50,720 nt of DNA, taken from the NCBI GenBank assembly GCA_003427395.1, contig BFEA01000163.1, forward strand, positions 1,458,627-1,509,346, read 5' to 3'. The notes under the pieces are model-generated. The model had not been told where the DNA came from and made no database searches. It saw only the letters and a list, made by a program, of their open reading frames with translations. How positions within the stretch are numbered: position 1 is the stretch's first letter; the number at the start of each line of letters is the position of its first letter. The stretch is from Chara braunii (lineage: Eukaryota; Streptophyta; Charophyceae; Charales; Characeae). Of the stretch, positions 39,761 through 50,720 are shown in pieces. A program made the position numbers and the translations under genes.

Positions 39761-42622
39761 CCTAGTAGCTCACCATATGGAGCGCCAGTTCTCTTCGTAC
39801 GGAAGAAGAACAAGGACCTACGATTGTGCATCAATTACCGCAAGCTCAACGCGCAAACGGTCAAGAATGCGGATCCTCTTCATCGTATCGTCGATCTTCT
39901 TGAGCGTTTGGGCGGCACGAAGTACGTTTCCAAGTTGGATTTGAAGTTGGGCTATCATCAGATCTCGATATGCTCAAATGATCGCTACAAATCCGCGTTC
40001 AAAACGCGGTACGGACATTTTGAGTGGGTCGTCATGCCTTTTGGTCGCACCAATGCCTCAACGATCTTTCAAGCGGCAATGACCAACGAGTTCCGTGCGA
40101 TGTTGAACCGGTTCATGCTGGTCTACTTAGACGACATTCTTGTCTATAGACGGACCTTGGAGGATTATCTTGAGCACCTTCTTCGAGTGTTGGAGACGCT
40201 AAGCCGCGCCAAGTACAAATCCAACTGTGACAATTGCGAATTTGTCCGGCAAGAGCTGGAATACTTGGGCTCTATAGATGGACCTTGGAGGATCATCTTG
40301 AGCACCTTCTTCGAGTGTTGGAGACGCTAAGCCGCGCCAAGTACAAAGCCAACTGTGACAAGTGCGAATTTGTCCGGCAAGAGCTGGAATACTTGGGCCA
40401 TTTTGTCACACCGGAGGGCATCAGTCCGTTATAGGACAAGATTCAAGCCGTCCAACAGTGGCCAGAGCCACAGAACGGTACGGATGTCCGCTCGTTTCTG
40501 GCCTCGTCGGTTACTACCAGCGTTTTATCAAAGGCTACTCGAAGATCGTGGGCAACTTGACCAAGCTATGCGAGGATCGACCATTTGACTTCGGTGAGGA
40601 TGTGCGGGGTTCATTTTTGGCCCTCAAAGCCGTGTTACTATCTGCGGATGTCTTGCACATCTGACCCGCTATTGTCGACAGGCGCCACTACCAATGCGTC
40701 CGACTACGACATTGGTGCCATCCTCGAGCAACACGATGGCGTGGACTGGCACCCGGTCGAGTATTTCAGCAAGAAAGTGCCCGTCTTGCGCTCAATCAAT
40801 GATGAACGGAATAAGGAGCTACTAGCCTTTGTCCACGAGCTCAAGCGGTGGTGGCACGTTCTCCTTGGTCGAAGTCAATTCCGATGGGTAACGGACAACA
40901 ATCCGCTGATCTTCTACAAGACCCAAGACACGGTCAACAACACCATCCCCCGTTGGATGGCTTTCATCGACCAGTTTGACTTCTTTCCTGATCACATTTC
41001 GGGGAAGTCAAACTTTTTTGCGGATGCTCTTTCACTACGTCTGGATAATTGCACCGCAGTCTATTTGACTTTCGAGATTGATGATGATGACCTGTGGGAC
41101 AGCTTCATCTGCGGTTACCAAGCCGACCCCGAGTTTCGCGACAAGTACGCAAGTTGTTCCTCTCTTAATCCGGCGCCACCGCACTATCGGATCCAAGAGG
41201 GATATTCGCTGGTCCACACGCGGGGAAAGGACCTTCTTTGCATGCCAAGTGATTCCCACTTGCGTACGCGGCTTCTTGGCGAGTTCCACGACGACCACCG
41301 GACATTTTGGAGTCAATGGAACGATTGGCCGACTTCGCGAGCGCTTTTGGTGGTCCGACCTTCTCGACGATGTCACATGCTATTGCGAGTCATGCGAGGT
41401 TTGCCAACGCAACAAATCCCTCAATCATCGTCCGTATGGCGAGTTGCAACCATTACCGGTCCCCTTGCGCTGAAGGGAAGCGATTGCCATGGATATCACC
41501 GGGCCGTTCCCTAAGCACAAGACCGGTGTGGATGGGATTCTCATGGTGGTCGACCGACTCACCAAGTTCGCCATGTTCTTGCCTTACCGCTATCATGCCA
41601 AGGCACCAGAGTTGGCCGAGGTTCTTTATGTCGGTTGGATTCAAGCCAACTGTTACCCCAAGGAAATCGTTTGCGACCTCGACGTTCGGTTCATGTCTGA
41701 TTTTTGGTTGGCGCTCATCAAACAATGAGGCTCATCTCTCAAGCCAAGTTCGGCTTGCCACCCCCAAACTGATGGCCAAACGGAGAGGGCGCATCAGACC
41801 GCACATGTTCTCCTTCGCACTCTCATCCGTCCCGACCAAAAGGATTGGGTTGAGCGGCTGCCGGATGTCGAGTTGGCATACAACTCGTCCATTCATCTGG
41901 CTATCGTGATGTCGCCCATTGAGTTCGAGCACGGCTCGCCGGTCACTTCTCCGTTGGACACAATCATCCCACGGGCGGCCGAGAGCGACGACCATCTTCT
42001 TTTCCTATGGCGGGTGCAAGAGCTACTTGTCAAGGCTCGCGACCAAATGTCAAAGACACAACAATGCATGAGCCAACAGGCCAATCACCAGCGTCTTCCT
42101 TGTCCGTTCCGCCCCGGCGACCGCGTATGGGTCTCCACCGCTGAATTCAGCCTCGAACAAGATATCTCTTGCAATCTCCTCCCGAAATGGATGGGGCCCT
42201 GGCCGATCATGGCATCCGTTGGGGATGGACCCGAAGGACCTTCATTCGTCATTCAGGTGCCCGCCCACTTGGCCATCTACCCGGTCTTTCATTGTTCCAA
42301 GTTGGCTCTTTGCACTCCAGTGGAACATGACGACTTTCCCGGGCAACGATCGCAAGACCCACCCTCTATGGACGGTTTTCAAGAGGTGGGCGACATCATC
42401 TCCCAGCGACGCTACGGCAACAGGTCGACCAAGTACCTAGTACATTTTTAAAGCTGACCGTTGGTTGACCGTGCAGAACTTCAAGCAACAGCTCCCGATG
42501 TTCTCACACGCTACGAATGCAAGTTGCAGGGCAAGCCGCCATTTTCGGCACTACGTCGTGCTCGTGTCCAGATTCCACCTTCAGATCGTCAGCTTCGCCC
42601 TCGACCCGGCTGGACTTCATAA
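39761..42622 (+). pseudogene. Ty3/gypsy pol (RT-RNase H-integrase), broken
   Basis: This is the polyprotein that copies the element's RNA and integrates the cDNA. The frame opens inside RT at SSSPYGAPVLFVRKK, with LCINYRKLN next and the catalytic YLDD at 40124-40135. RNase H follows (NASDYDIGAILEQ, with N for the usual catalytic D at 40693-40695; WVTDNNPL). Then come an integrase zinc finger (CESCEVC, about 41370-41400), integrase core (MDITGPFP at about 41490; HPQTDGQTER at about 41762) and a C-terminal tail ending RPRPGWTS just before the polypurine tract. Gag, protease and the RT start are missing because E-mid cuts in. A 128-bp tandem duplication, at least three further frame changes and several stops (e.g. 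41471, 41726) make it non-functional. Confidence 0.95.
40143..40398 (+). repeat. 128-bp tandem duplication in RT
   Basis: The segment starting TCTATAGACGGACCTTGG at 40143 is repeated from 40271 with a few differences. 128 is not a multiple of three, so the duplication itself breaks the reading frame just after the YLDD region. Confidence 0.92.
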
Positions 42623-42633
42623 GGAGGGGGGGG

Positions 42634-43406
42634 TGTTACATGCTGCGCCTGCACACGGCCCCCATTTTGAGGGGCCCGACGGTTGCTGAGGAACCCCCAG
42701 GGTGCGTGCAGGCCGCGTGCCATCCAGCACGCACCCTGGAGGCCCACGGGCCGTAGGTACTGAGGCAGCACTCATTTATTTATTTATTTATTTATTTATT
42801 TATGTGTGTGCAGTCCTATTTTTGTCTGTTCAGACGTCATTTCGGACTTGAAGTCCCCAAGGCACGGCCTTGGGCTGGGTGCACTGGAGGCAGGGCCGAA
42901 AGAGGCCCAGGCGCATGTCTGCACCTTGCTGCATCAGCAGCACGGTCTGGGCACCTGGTAGGGGCCCCGACCGTGCGGGCCGTTTTAGGCCATACCGCAG
43001 CACACCCAGTTGGGCCTAGCGCAGTACGTAGCTGGGCCACAACCTGGGTAGAGGATAGTTGGAGTAGCTCACTTCTTGAGCGACACGCTGCTGGTTGAGC
43101 GCTGCGTTGCGGAGTTAGAGGCTGAGCATCGGAAGGCAGAGGGCCGGAGGCCATACCTGCCATATGGGGACTTACCTGGCGCCATAGCTGGGACTGCCCG
43201 TGCGCGCGCGACCTGCACACGAAGACGACAGGACGATGGTCAGTTCGGCAGCGGCACCTGCAGGTGAGACAGCGAGGAAGGCGACATCTTCTTCTTCTTC
43301 ATCGGTCTCCCTCTCATCTCCCTCCTTCCTCTTTCTTCCTCCTCCTCCTTCTTCTTTTGATAAGAGAGAGAGAGGTTACAGGCAGAGGATACAGGCAGAG
43401 GTTACA
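42634..43406 (+). repeat. Gypsy 3' LTR
   Basis: Directly after the pol stop (42620-42622) and a purine tract (AAGGAGGGGGGGG), the LTR begins TGTTACATGC. I place its end at GGTTACA (43406), giving TGT...ACA termini and about 770 bp; near-repeats of GAGGTTACAG at 43372-43406 make the end uncertain. It includes an (ATTT)n microsatellite at 42773-42803. The 5' LTR is not in the window. Confidence 0.75.
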
Positions 43407-44030
43407 GCGGGCATAGCGCCCAGGATCTGATCCAAAATTTTTGAGGCAGACATTGATTGGACGTTTGGCAAGGGACTATTTTTGGACTTCGCTATCATCT
43501 TGGTTTTCTCCCTCGCCTCCATCTTCGTCTCGCCTCTACCCGCATCTCTCATCCATGGTATCTCCCCCATGTGCATGTACAAGGAGGGACCTTTCTTCTA
43601 TGTGTGCGGTCCCTCCACCTCCTCTCACATGTGTGGTGTATGATGGGATGTCGCGGTAGTCCTGGTCAGGTCAGGACTTATCATTGAGCCTTCCACTGCG
43701 CTACTTTGTGCCATTTTGTATGTATCAGGATGTACATTGCTTGTTGATGTTTCACTGACATTGCATTGCCCATTCAGTCCTTTCCATCACATTGCGGATC
43801 CTTGGCTCCATATACATTGCGCAACCGGGCATGTATCACAAAGAGACAGACCAACCGCCCAGCAGACAACACCAGATGTATTTTTCCGTTGTATATAAGA
43901 CACCTACATGGCCCTCGTTTTTTCTCCCGCCTGCCCGCTTCTTGCAATTCTCTGTCTGGACAGTCAATTCTTCTCCATCAGGAGACACAGGGTGGAAGAC
44001 ATGGAGAGAGGGGCAGACAGACACACAGAC
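43407..44030. other. No gene recognised
   Basis: Pyrimidine-rich sequence with scattered ACATTGC words. The frames are short and have no motifs. Confidence 0.5.
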
Positions 44031-44620
44031 AGATCTGAACCTGCATGTACATAGCCGTTGCGACGTATGTATGAGCAACTGGGTTCGCATCTACATGACT
44101 CTACAGTGTTTCTCTCCTTTCAACTCTGCAGAGACAGACAGACGCAGGGACATCTTTCAATTGTACATAAAACATTAGATGTGACATCTGCGTCACCCTC
44201 TTTTTGGGGGGGATCTGGATCTGCATGTACATAACCATTGCCACATATGACCAACTGGGTTTCATAATCATCACAATTGGCAGCCGTCTTTGTCTTTTGG
44301 GTCTACGCTGTTTCCCTCTTTTCGACTTTGAATCTTCATGTACATAGCCGTTGCCACATATGAGCAACTGGGTTTGCGTCTACACTGTTTCTCTCCTGGA
44401 CATATTTCAACTGTGCATAAAACATTAGATGCGACATCTGCGTCACCCTCTTTTTTTCTGGACTCTGGATCTGCATGTACATAACCATTGCCACATATGA
44501 CCAACTGGGTTTCAGAGTGATCACAATTGGCAGCCCACTTTTTTTTTTTGGGTCTCTCTGTTTCCCTCCTTTCAACTCTGCGTGTTCTCTGTTCCCTCCT
44601 TTGTGCCCCTTCCTTCTCCT
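44031..44620. repeat. Degenerate tandem repeat, about 250-290 bp period
   Basis: The block CTGCATGTACATARCCRTTG followed by CCACATATGA and AACTGGGTTT recurs at 44041, 44221, 44334 and 44471, in two alternating variants. A second block (AAAACATTAGATGYGACATC) occurs near 44168 and 44420. Confidence 0.8.
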
Positions 44621-44798
44621 CCCTCCCTCTCTCCTGTGCCGCAGCCACAGTCCACTTGTATCAAAAAAAACAAAAAGAGTTCACCACAGCATGTTATTTG
44701 GATGCGCAAAGGGGTCTGGAATAGAACAGGTTGTTGGCAGTCTGGGCCACATTATTTCTTCTCTTTGGGGTTAAAAAAAGAGGGATTGAATTGTCCTA

Positions 44799-45060
44799 TT
44801 GCCAACACATGATTGCATGATGAGGAGCCAAATGATTTTGCACCCGTCTTCACCCAAATAAGTGCCTGCCGCCCAGTCAGTACAGCTGTAGCTAGACTGA
44901 AAGTTGCCCCTGTAATGACTGGCCGTTCATGTGAGGGAAGTAGTGCTTCAATGGTGACTTGAAAGTACCGTGGTGTTTTATTTTTGCTTGTTTGCTTGTG
45001 AATTGGGAGACGGGAGGCAGTAACGAGGTAGCGGTAGGGGAACCTGCGGCTGAATTGACT
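44799..45060. repeat. Related unit 1, left of the LINE
   Basis: About 260 bp resembling 49962-50214 in the same orientation, from ATTGCCAACACAT to CTGAATTGACT. The LINE inserted at the end of this unit. Confidence 0.75.
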
Positions 45061-45075
45061 ACTTTAGTACCTCCT
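45060..45075. repeat. LINE target-site duplication, left copy
   Basis: TACTTTAGTACCTCCT, identical to 49894-49909. Confidence 0.93.
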
Positions 45076-48000
45076 TTTTTTTTTCTTTTTTTTTTTTTGA
45101 ACAGGCCCTTATGGTCCTGGCTCCATATCCATTCTGGGAAGCGTCAGTCCGGTTCCTATTCCCCCGGCAAGTCAAAATTGAGTACATAAGATTTACCCAC
45201 TCACGCTTCCTTCCGTTTGGCCGAAGGAACCCTGACCAGCATTGATTGCTCCTACTAAGGAGGATTGACTGTCAGCTTGCCCAGGCCGCTCATTCCTCTC
45301 AGGCTTCTAATCAGTGCCTGTCAAATAATTCCTTGCATAATGAGAACAGCGAAGGGGTCTGCTACCAGCTATGTTGTTTGTCATTGTCCTTCTCTCTGTA
45401 CCCTTTGAGTACTGTTGTTGATCGACGCTCAGCCCCTCCTGCCAGGTCCCATGGTGGGGCCCAATAGACATTAAGGTGTAGCCTGGTGCCATTTCTTCCA
45501 TCGCAATCTGTTATCTGCTATCGTTACCACCTTGCCCTTTAGCAGCCATTCTCTCTTGAATGTCTGCTTCCTGGTTGCTTGTCTTTCTGGTCTGTGCTGC
45601 GTAGAGGTCACTATTCTCCGCCATCTGCTCCTGATTTCCGTCTCTGCCATGCTCAGCAGTAGAGACCACATTTCTTCCTTTGCCACCTCTGATCCCTCGA
45701 TTGTCAAGGTGCACCTTCACTTCCATATTACCCACAGGCCCAATTTCCTGAGCAAGTGGAACCAGACTTCCCTGCTGCCCTTGATGTTGCTGGCAGTGTT
45801 AGATAGCAGTAAGATGGAGAGGGTAGGGATGTTGGGGGGGGGCGTTGAGAACAGGATCGACCATAGCTTCCGGATCTTCTTCCAGATCCATGTAGCTTCT
45901 GGACAGTGTAGGAGGCAGTGGGGGATGTCCTCGGGTGAGTTGTTCTTGCACATTGAGCAGCGTTCCGAGCTCTCCGGGTCGGAATGCTTCCTTCTTGCAT
46001 GTAGCCATTGGTTGACGGGAAGGGCTGTATGTGCTATCAGCCATTGCATGCTGCGTATGCGGTTTGGGAGGATGCTAAGGTACTTGGTCCAAGGGATGGT
46101 GATAGGGGTCACAGGGTCGAGGTGAAGGATGGTTCTCCACCTCTCTGCCAGCCTTGGGTTCGGGTCAGTGGTTTTTAGACCGAGGTTATAGCCAAACTTT
46201 ACGCCGTATTACGTTATCGCCCTTGGTTTCCCGTTGGTGCCCAGGTCCCATACCCACTCCTTTGGGTCGAATTCTAGGTTCTCGATGCTTAGTTCTGGCT
46301 GGAATATGAGCCAGGGTATCCTGTGGGAGACTCTTACCTTCCTTAGCAAGAAGGTTTCAATTTGTTCATACTGTGGCGCTTTGTTTAGGGCCTCTATTTC
46401 GTATAGGTTGTGTCTGGCGATGGGGTAGGAAATGAAGTTGGCCTGGTAGTTAGTTGGGTGCGGTTTGGACATGAGCCGGTAGGCTCTTGTTGGCAGGAAC
46501 TGTGTGGTGACTAATCCCCAGTCGCCTGGTTTCCACGTGTGTGTCTCTTTTAGGAGGGTCGTCCATGACGGGGGGATGCTGTGGAGAATTTCCGATAGGT
46601 TGCTGGACAGCGAGTGACAACCCTTTAGGGTGGTGCGCAGGTTCTGTTCGTTGAGCCACTCTTTTCGGTCTTCGGACCACAGATGTTTGATCTGCCATAC
46701 CCCTCGTTCTACCCATGAGAGCCATCTGTGGTCTTTGGGGCGGAGGGTCCAAGGTTTCCCCTCTGTGTCTTTTATCCAAGGATTGCAGAACAGGGGCTGT
46801 CTTAGGACTTCCTCTTTGTTGCGCGGAGCGCCTTTCTTTTTTGGTATCAGTCGGCGCCAGGCTTTCAGGATTGATGACCAGTAGGGGTTGGTTGTGGTGG
46901 AGGGATGACAGGGTGTTGTGGGTTGAGTTCTCCTTGTTGACCTCCCTAATTTGATTGCCCATTCCTTTGCCATGATCCAGAATAAGCCCCTCATGTTCTG
47001 TGGGGAAGCTACCGGTGCCAGGTTCCTTATGCTGTTGAGCGCCATCTTGGTCCACGGGAGGGCCTGCTTTGTTAGGATTTTGATAACCCATTTCATCTAG
47101 AGGGCAATCGCTTCCTGTTTCGGATCGATGATGCCTAGTCCTCCTTCGTGTGGTTTCCTGATGACGACTTGCCATGCTACTTTATTTAGGCATGTGGTTC
47201 TGCTGGGGTCTCCGGTCCACAAGTAGCATCTGGCCCTCGCTTTCAGATTTTTCAGATCGTCATCGNGCGGGNACCATATGGAGGCCATGTACCACAGGGT
47301 TGAAAAAACGNCCGCGTTGATGATCAGCGCTCTCCCTAGCAGGGAGGCCTGGGCTTTCCTACAGGGGGCTAGACGAGTTATCGCTCTGGCAATCAGGGTC
47401 TCCCCCATCCCTTGCCAAAATGCCATCTCTGTTTACCATAATACCCAGGTACCGAAGAGCTTGGTCTCCTGTGGACCATGACATTGGGGTGGAAGAGTTT
47501 GGGGGTTGGGGGGGGTTGCCTTCTGCGAGCCACCAACCTTCGGTTTTCTCCCAATTCACCTTCATTTCTGAGGCCAGTCTGAAGGCTTCCATAGTGCGGG
47601 CTAGGGCTTGAAAGGAGGCCTTGTTGGCGCGGATGAGGACCGTGAGGTCGTCCGCGAATATCAGTGCTGTGGGGAGAGCGAAGTCGTGAAGGGGATTGTA
47701 GTTTTGTTCGGCCAGGCGGTCTATGGATGGGTCCTTGCGCAGAAAGGAGGCAATCGCTTCCATTATGAATAGGAATATCGGTGGTGCAAGGGGGTCGCCT
47801 TGTCGGACCGATCTCGATATCGGGTAGGTGTCTGATAGTATTCTGTTTATCTGCACTCTGCCTGTGGCGTTGCCATATAGTACTCTTACCCACTCTCTGA
47901 AATTTGGGCCGACTCCCATCTTCTCCATGCACTCGTGGAGGAAGTCCCAGTTGACTTGATCGTAGGCCTTTTCAAAGTCGAAGAATAGGATCGCCGCCTG

Positions 48001-49893
48001 CATCCTTTTTTCTGTAATCTTCTTTGCAGCCTCGTTCAGGGTCATCACATTATCAAGAATATATCGGCCTGGGATGAAGCCTGCTTGGTCGATATGGAAG
48101 CATTTGTCCGTTAGTTTTATGATTCTGTTGGCTAGTGCCTTAGCGAGGATCTTGTAGGGCGTTGTGAGGAGTGAGATTGGCCTGTAGTTCTTTAGATCTT
48201 CCTTGTCTCCCTTCTTGTCTCCCTTCTTTAGATCTTCCAGGCCTCCCTTCTCCCTGCTGTCGTTTATGAAATTCAAGAGGTCGTTGCCCAGTATCGGCCA
48301 AAACTGGGACCAAAATTCTTTGGACAGCCCATCGATACGTGGTGCCTTGTCGCTTCCCATCTGGGACAGGGCTGCGTGGAGTTCTTCTAAGGTGATTGGT
48401 TTGTCCAGATCCTCTGTATTTTCCTGCATGATCGTTCTATCTAGGTGCTTCAACATGTGCTGGCGGGCGTTGATATTTGCTGTTGGGGGGGGGGATGGGG
48501 TCTTGGCCTCGTAAAGATCAGCATAGAATGATCTGGCGATCCTTACCATGTCTGTGCCGGTTGACTTTGTCTTCCCCTGATCTGTTGGGTCCTTCAGCCT
48601 CTCTATCATGTTATTCCTAGCATTGGCCTTGATTTTGGAGAAAAATAATTTAGACATGGATTCGTTGAGGTTGTAGTCGGTCATTCGGGCGCGGATTTGT
48701 AGGCCTCTCAGTTCCCATCTTCTCCACTCATTCAATTCATCTTTGGTCGATTGGAGTAAGTTGTGGTAGAAGGGGTCGGAAGGGTTGGATACGAGGTTGG
48801 CCTCTGCAATTTCGAGAGCGATCTGCAGTTCATCCTTCCTTAATCTGCGTTCTGCTGCTATGGTTCTGGACTCTGCCGATACCGTTTGGGATGGATCTAT
48901 ATAGCTGTCTATAAACCACTTGGGTCTGTTCGAGCGTTTCGCCTCGTCTTGCTGTAAGAACACCCCATTCCATCTGACTGCCTCGGTCATGCGTTCTGTG
49001 GAGAGAAGGGAGTTATTCATTCTGAAGAAACCCTGGCCTTTCTCGACCGGGGCGTTGAAATTTAGCAGCAGGTATGTCGGTTTGTGGTCGAGTCCCTTGA
49101 AGGCTGCTGCCTGGAGGATATCTGCCTCCTTGATTGTTCCCTGCAACGTGTCGGAGATTAAGAAGAAGTCAATCCGTGATAGTGACGTGTGGTTGGATCG
49201 GTTCCTTTTGACTAGGGAGAAGGCTTTCTTTCGAGGGTGGAGGGTGCGGAAGGGGTCGATCAGATCGAACTCTGTCATGATATTCCGGATGTGTGTGCTC
49301 GCTCGTGTGGCGCCCAGCAGGACTGATCGGGATATGCGGTCTAGGTTGGGGTCGAGTGTCGTGTTCCAATCGCCTGCTATGATCATCGGTAGGGGGTTCG
49401 GGAGGAGTGATTTGATGCGCTCGAAGAACACTAGGCGTTCGTTTTCTGCATTCGGGGCATACAGGTTCAGGATCCTGAGTTCTTCCCTTTGCCAAGTAAT
49501 TTGGATCCATGACCATCGTCCTTCGCCTGTGTCACCTTCGCTGCAGATTACCTGTCCTTCCGACCAGATCTTGGATGTGGCCGGTATAAGGATCGCTGTG
49601 CCTCGGTTGCTTTGGTCCTCTTTGTTGGACCACAGTTTGAATGGACAGCCACCCAAGCTTTTTTCCACTGTCCNTNTGATTCTCGTGTGGTGTGCGAGAT
49701 TGGATAGGTGGGTTTCTTGTAGTAGGATAACATCGGGTCTGGGCTTTCTCTTGTCTGTTAGGCCGAGCCTGATGTCCCTGAGTTTGTCGTCCTCAGTGAG
49801 GATGTTGCCCAGACCATTGACGTTCCAACTGTGGATCGTCAGTCCTTTGGCTTGCCAGTCTACTCTTACAGTTTCAGAAGGCACGCCGTACTT
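45076..49893 (-). mobile_element. LINE non-LTR retrotransposon, 5'-truncated
   Basis: A 4.8-kb insertion in - orientation, bounded by a perfect 16-bp target-site duplication. It ends in a poly(A) run (T on +, 45076-45098, one C interruption). The 5' border falls just before the endonuclease domain, so ORF1 and the 5' UTR are absent. Bases 45099-45470 are the 3' UTR. Confidence 0.95.
45471..49893 (-). pseudogene. LINE ORF2: endonuclease, reverse transcriptase, zinc knuckle
   Basis: Encodes the LINE enzyme that nicks target DNA and primes reverse transcription there. Counting from the open frame at 49956, residues 41-300 form an APE-like endonuclease (SWNVNGLG, QETHLS, AGDWN, SRIDFFL, DHKP). 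Reverse transcriptase spans about 585-865 (NYRPISLL, FDFEKAYD, RQGDPL, FADD at 767-770). A C-terminal Cys/His finger (CSMC...HCLLHC) lies at 45959-45903. Damage: a one-base shift in a C5/G5 run near 47400, then in-frame stops at 47099-47097, 46211-46209 and 45719-45717; the last is probably a lost Arg/Trp codon because similarity-like sequence continues to 45471. The first 21 codons of the open frame (49956-49894) are host flank, not LINE. N bases lie at 47266-47311 and 49674-49676. Confidence 0.95.
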
Positions 49894-49909
49894 TACTTTA
49901 GTACCTCCT
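49894..49909. repeat. LINE target-site duplication, right copy
   Basis: TACTTTAGTACCTCCT, matching 45060-45075; this marks the LINE 5' border. Confidence 0.93.
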
Positions 49910-49961
49910 AATATGCAGGAGTTTTTTTTTTTTTTCTCCTTTTCTTCTTTCTTCATAGCCT

Positions 49962-50214
49962 ATTGCCAAAACATCACTGCATGGTGAGGAGCCAGATGGA
50001 TTTGCACCCTCCGTCTTCGCCCAAACATAACGCACCCTCATCACGACTGTATCAGACCGGAAATATTGCTTCTATGCATTTCATAATCAGGGTGGGTTGT
50101 GTTTGGGGGACAACAGTGGTTTAGCAGTCGTATGATGCCTTTTTTGTTTGTGAAGGGGTGGATGGAAGTGGTTATAATAAGGTAGCTGCAGGGTATCCTG
50201 CACCTGAATTGACT
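49962..50214. repeat. Related unit 2, right of the LINE
   Basis: Diverged direct copy of 44799-45060. Removing the LINE would bring the two units within about 55 bp of each other, so they were a tandem pair before insertion. Confidence 0.75.
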
Positions 50215-50304
50215 CCTTTTTTTTTTCCTTTTTCTTTTCTTTTTGAATTGAATTGACTCCTTTAAATCCTGTCCTTCTCTACTTTCTGAATTCGGGAAAC
50301 ATTG

Positions 50305-50385
50305 TGTGAAGTCGATCGGACTTGAACCAATAACTTCATACTTGCAAAAAAAGCTTGGATTCCACCACTTGACCCCAATGGAACA
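50305..50385 (-). repeat. tRNA-like fossil or SINE head
   Basis: On -, box B GGTTCAAGTCC (50328-50318) is perfect, inside a paired T-arm (ATTGG/CCGAT). A box A-like GGTCAAGTGGTGG (50373-50361) lies at normal spacing. There is no acceptor pairing, and the anticodon loop is a T run, so this is not a working tRNA. Confidence 0.6.
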
Positions 50386-50720
50386 GAGGAAATGGGATGT
50401 GAAAGGTTTGTTTGATCATTGATGTTGATTTAGTGAGCCTATGCCTCATTGCTAGGTTTTCTTGACCTTTGCAATAGCAAGAGGAGGATAGGAGGAGGAC
50501 GAGGAAGAGGAGTGGCAACACAGTAAGAGCAAACTTTTTGAATGATTTGCTTTGAAATTGTCTCATTCTTTCACTCTTGTCTTCCCAAATGCAACTCGTG
50601 TTCGTGCTTTGCGCTCCATCCACTTTAGAACAAAGCTCACAACACTCTCTCTTAAAAGGGCCTTTACCCGATATAGGCCTCAGGCCTTGTAAAAATAAAG
50701 CAGCACGGGCCTTGAAAAAG
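50386..50720. other. No gene recognised
   Basis: Nothing identifiable; the - frame at 50336-50623 has a hydrophobic stretch but no family match that I know and overlaps the tRNA-like fossil. Confidence 0.45.

Noticed and set aside
43076-43430. Charged frames in the gypsy LTR as genes
   Set aside because: They lie within the LTR and have no motif.
48920-49987. 355-residue + frame opposite the LINE
   Set aside because: It is the antisense shadow of the LINE endonuclease-coding strand.
50305-50385. Functional tRNA gene
   Set aside because: Acceptor stem does not pair and the anticodon loop is a T run; only the internal promoter boxes and T-arm survive.

Overview
The window is eukaryotic, non-genic, repeat-rich chromosome. 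I found no host protein-coding gene. Every recognisable protein comes from a retrotransposon: a broken Ty3/gypsy pol at 39.8-42.6 kb on + and a decayed LINE ORF2 at 45.5-49.9 kb on -. Spliceosomal snRNA-derived pieces (U2, U6), tRNA-derived SINE heads, poly(A) tracts and long target-site duplications show active retroposition. The source is probably a large-genome eukaryote. A green-lineage (streptophyte, possibly charophyte) origin is my guess from the style of the retroelement proteins and is weakly supported. Single-N joins flanked by exact duplications and a poly-C/N gap show a draft assembly.

Layout. 1-3.2 kb is unassigned sequence with a U2 fragment and a SINE head. From about 3.2 to 39.76 kb the DNA is almost entirely one superfamily of large non-coding elements in two subfamilies that I call X and E. 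All complete copies start TGTCGAG, end CGACA, share a GC-rich head, and end in the same hairpin 6-7 nt from the terminus. Copies are X-left 4788-11565 (+), E-left 12055-20889 (+), X-right 25566-30569 (-) and E-right 31270-39451 (-). The sequence between them reads as pieces of a fifth, older E copy (E-mid, -), split by the other four. The apparent giant inverted repeat of the window is therefore best explained by nested insertions in opposite orientation. X-left was in turn hit by a 1.56-kb TIR transposon (8703-10264), and that by a U6/tRNA-SINE/poly(A) chimeric retrocopy (8763-9763). E-mid sits inside the gypsy pol. The inferred nesting is gypsy > E-mid > X-left > TIR element > U6 chimera.

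The most unusual signal is inside the X and E elements. There are many short hairpins whose loop is conserved while the two stem arms change together. Three tandem arrays (15.25-15.98, 22.3-23.9 and 35.6-36.3 kb) are the same module in E-left, E-mid and E-right with about 7, 22 and 7 hairpins. Unrelated loop families elsewhere (terminal hairpins, TATA-containing loops, a dispersed 40-bp motif, a TTAACGGAAA-loop motif) follow the same rule. Paired changes in unrelated stems point to selection on a folded RNA or DNA, or to a template-switch process that re-perfects palindromes.

Right end. The gypsy 3' LTR (42.63-43.41 kb) is followed by a tandem-repeat tract and a pair of related 260-bp units. 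A 5'-truncated LINE with a 16-bp target-site duplication separates the two units. A tRNA-like fossil lies near 50.3 kb.
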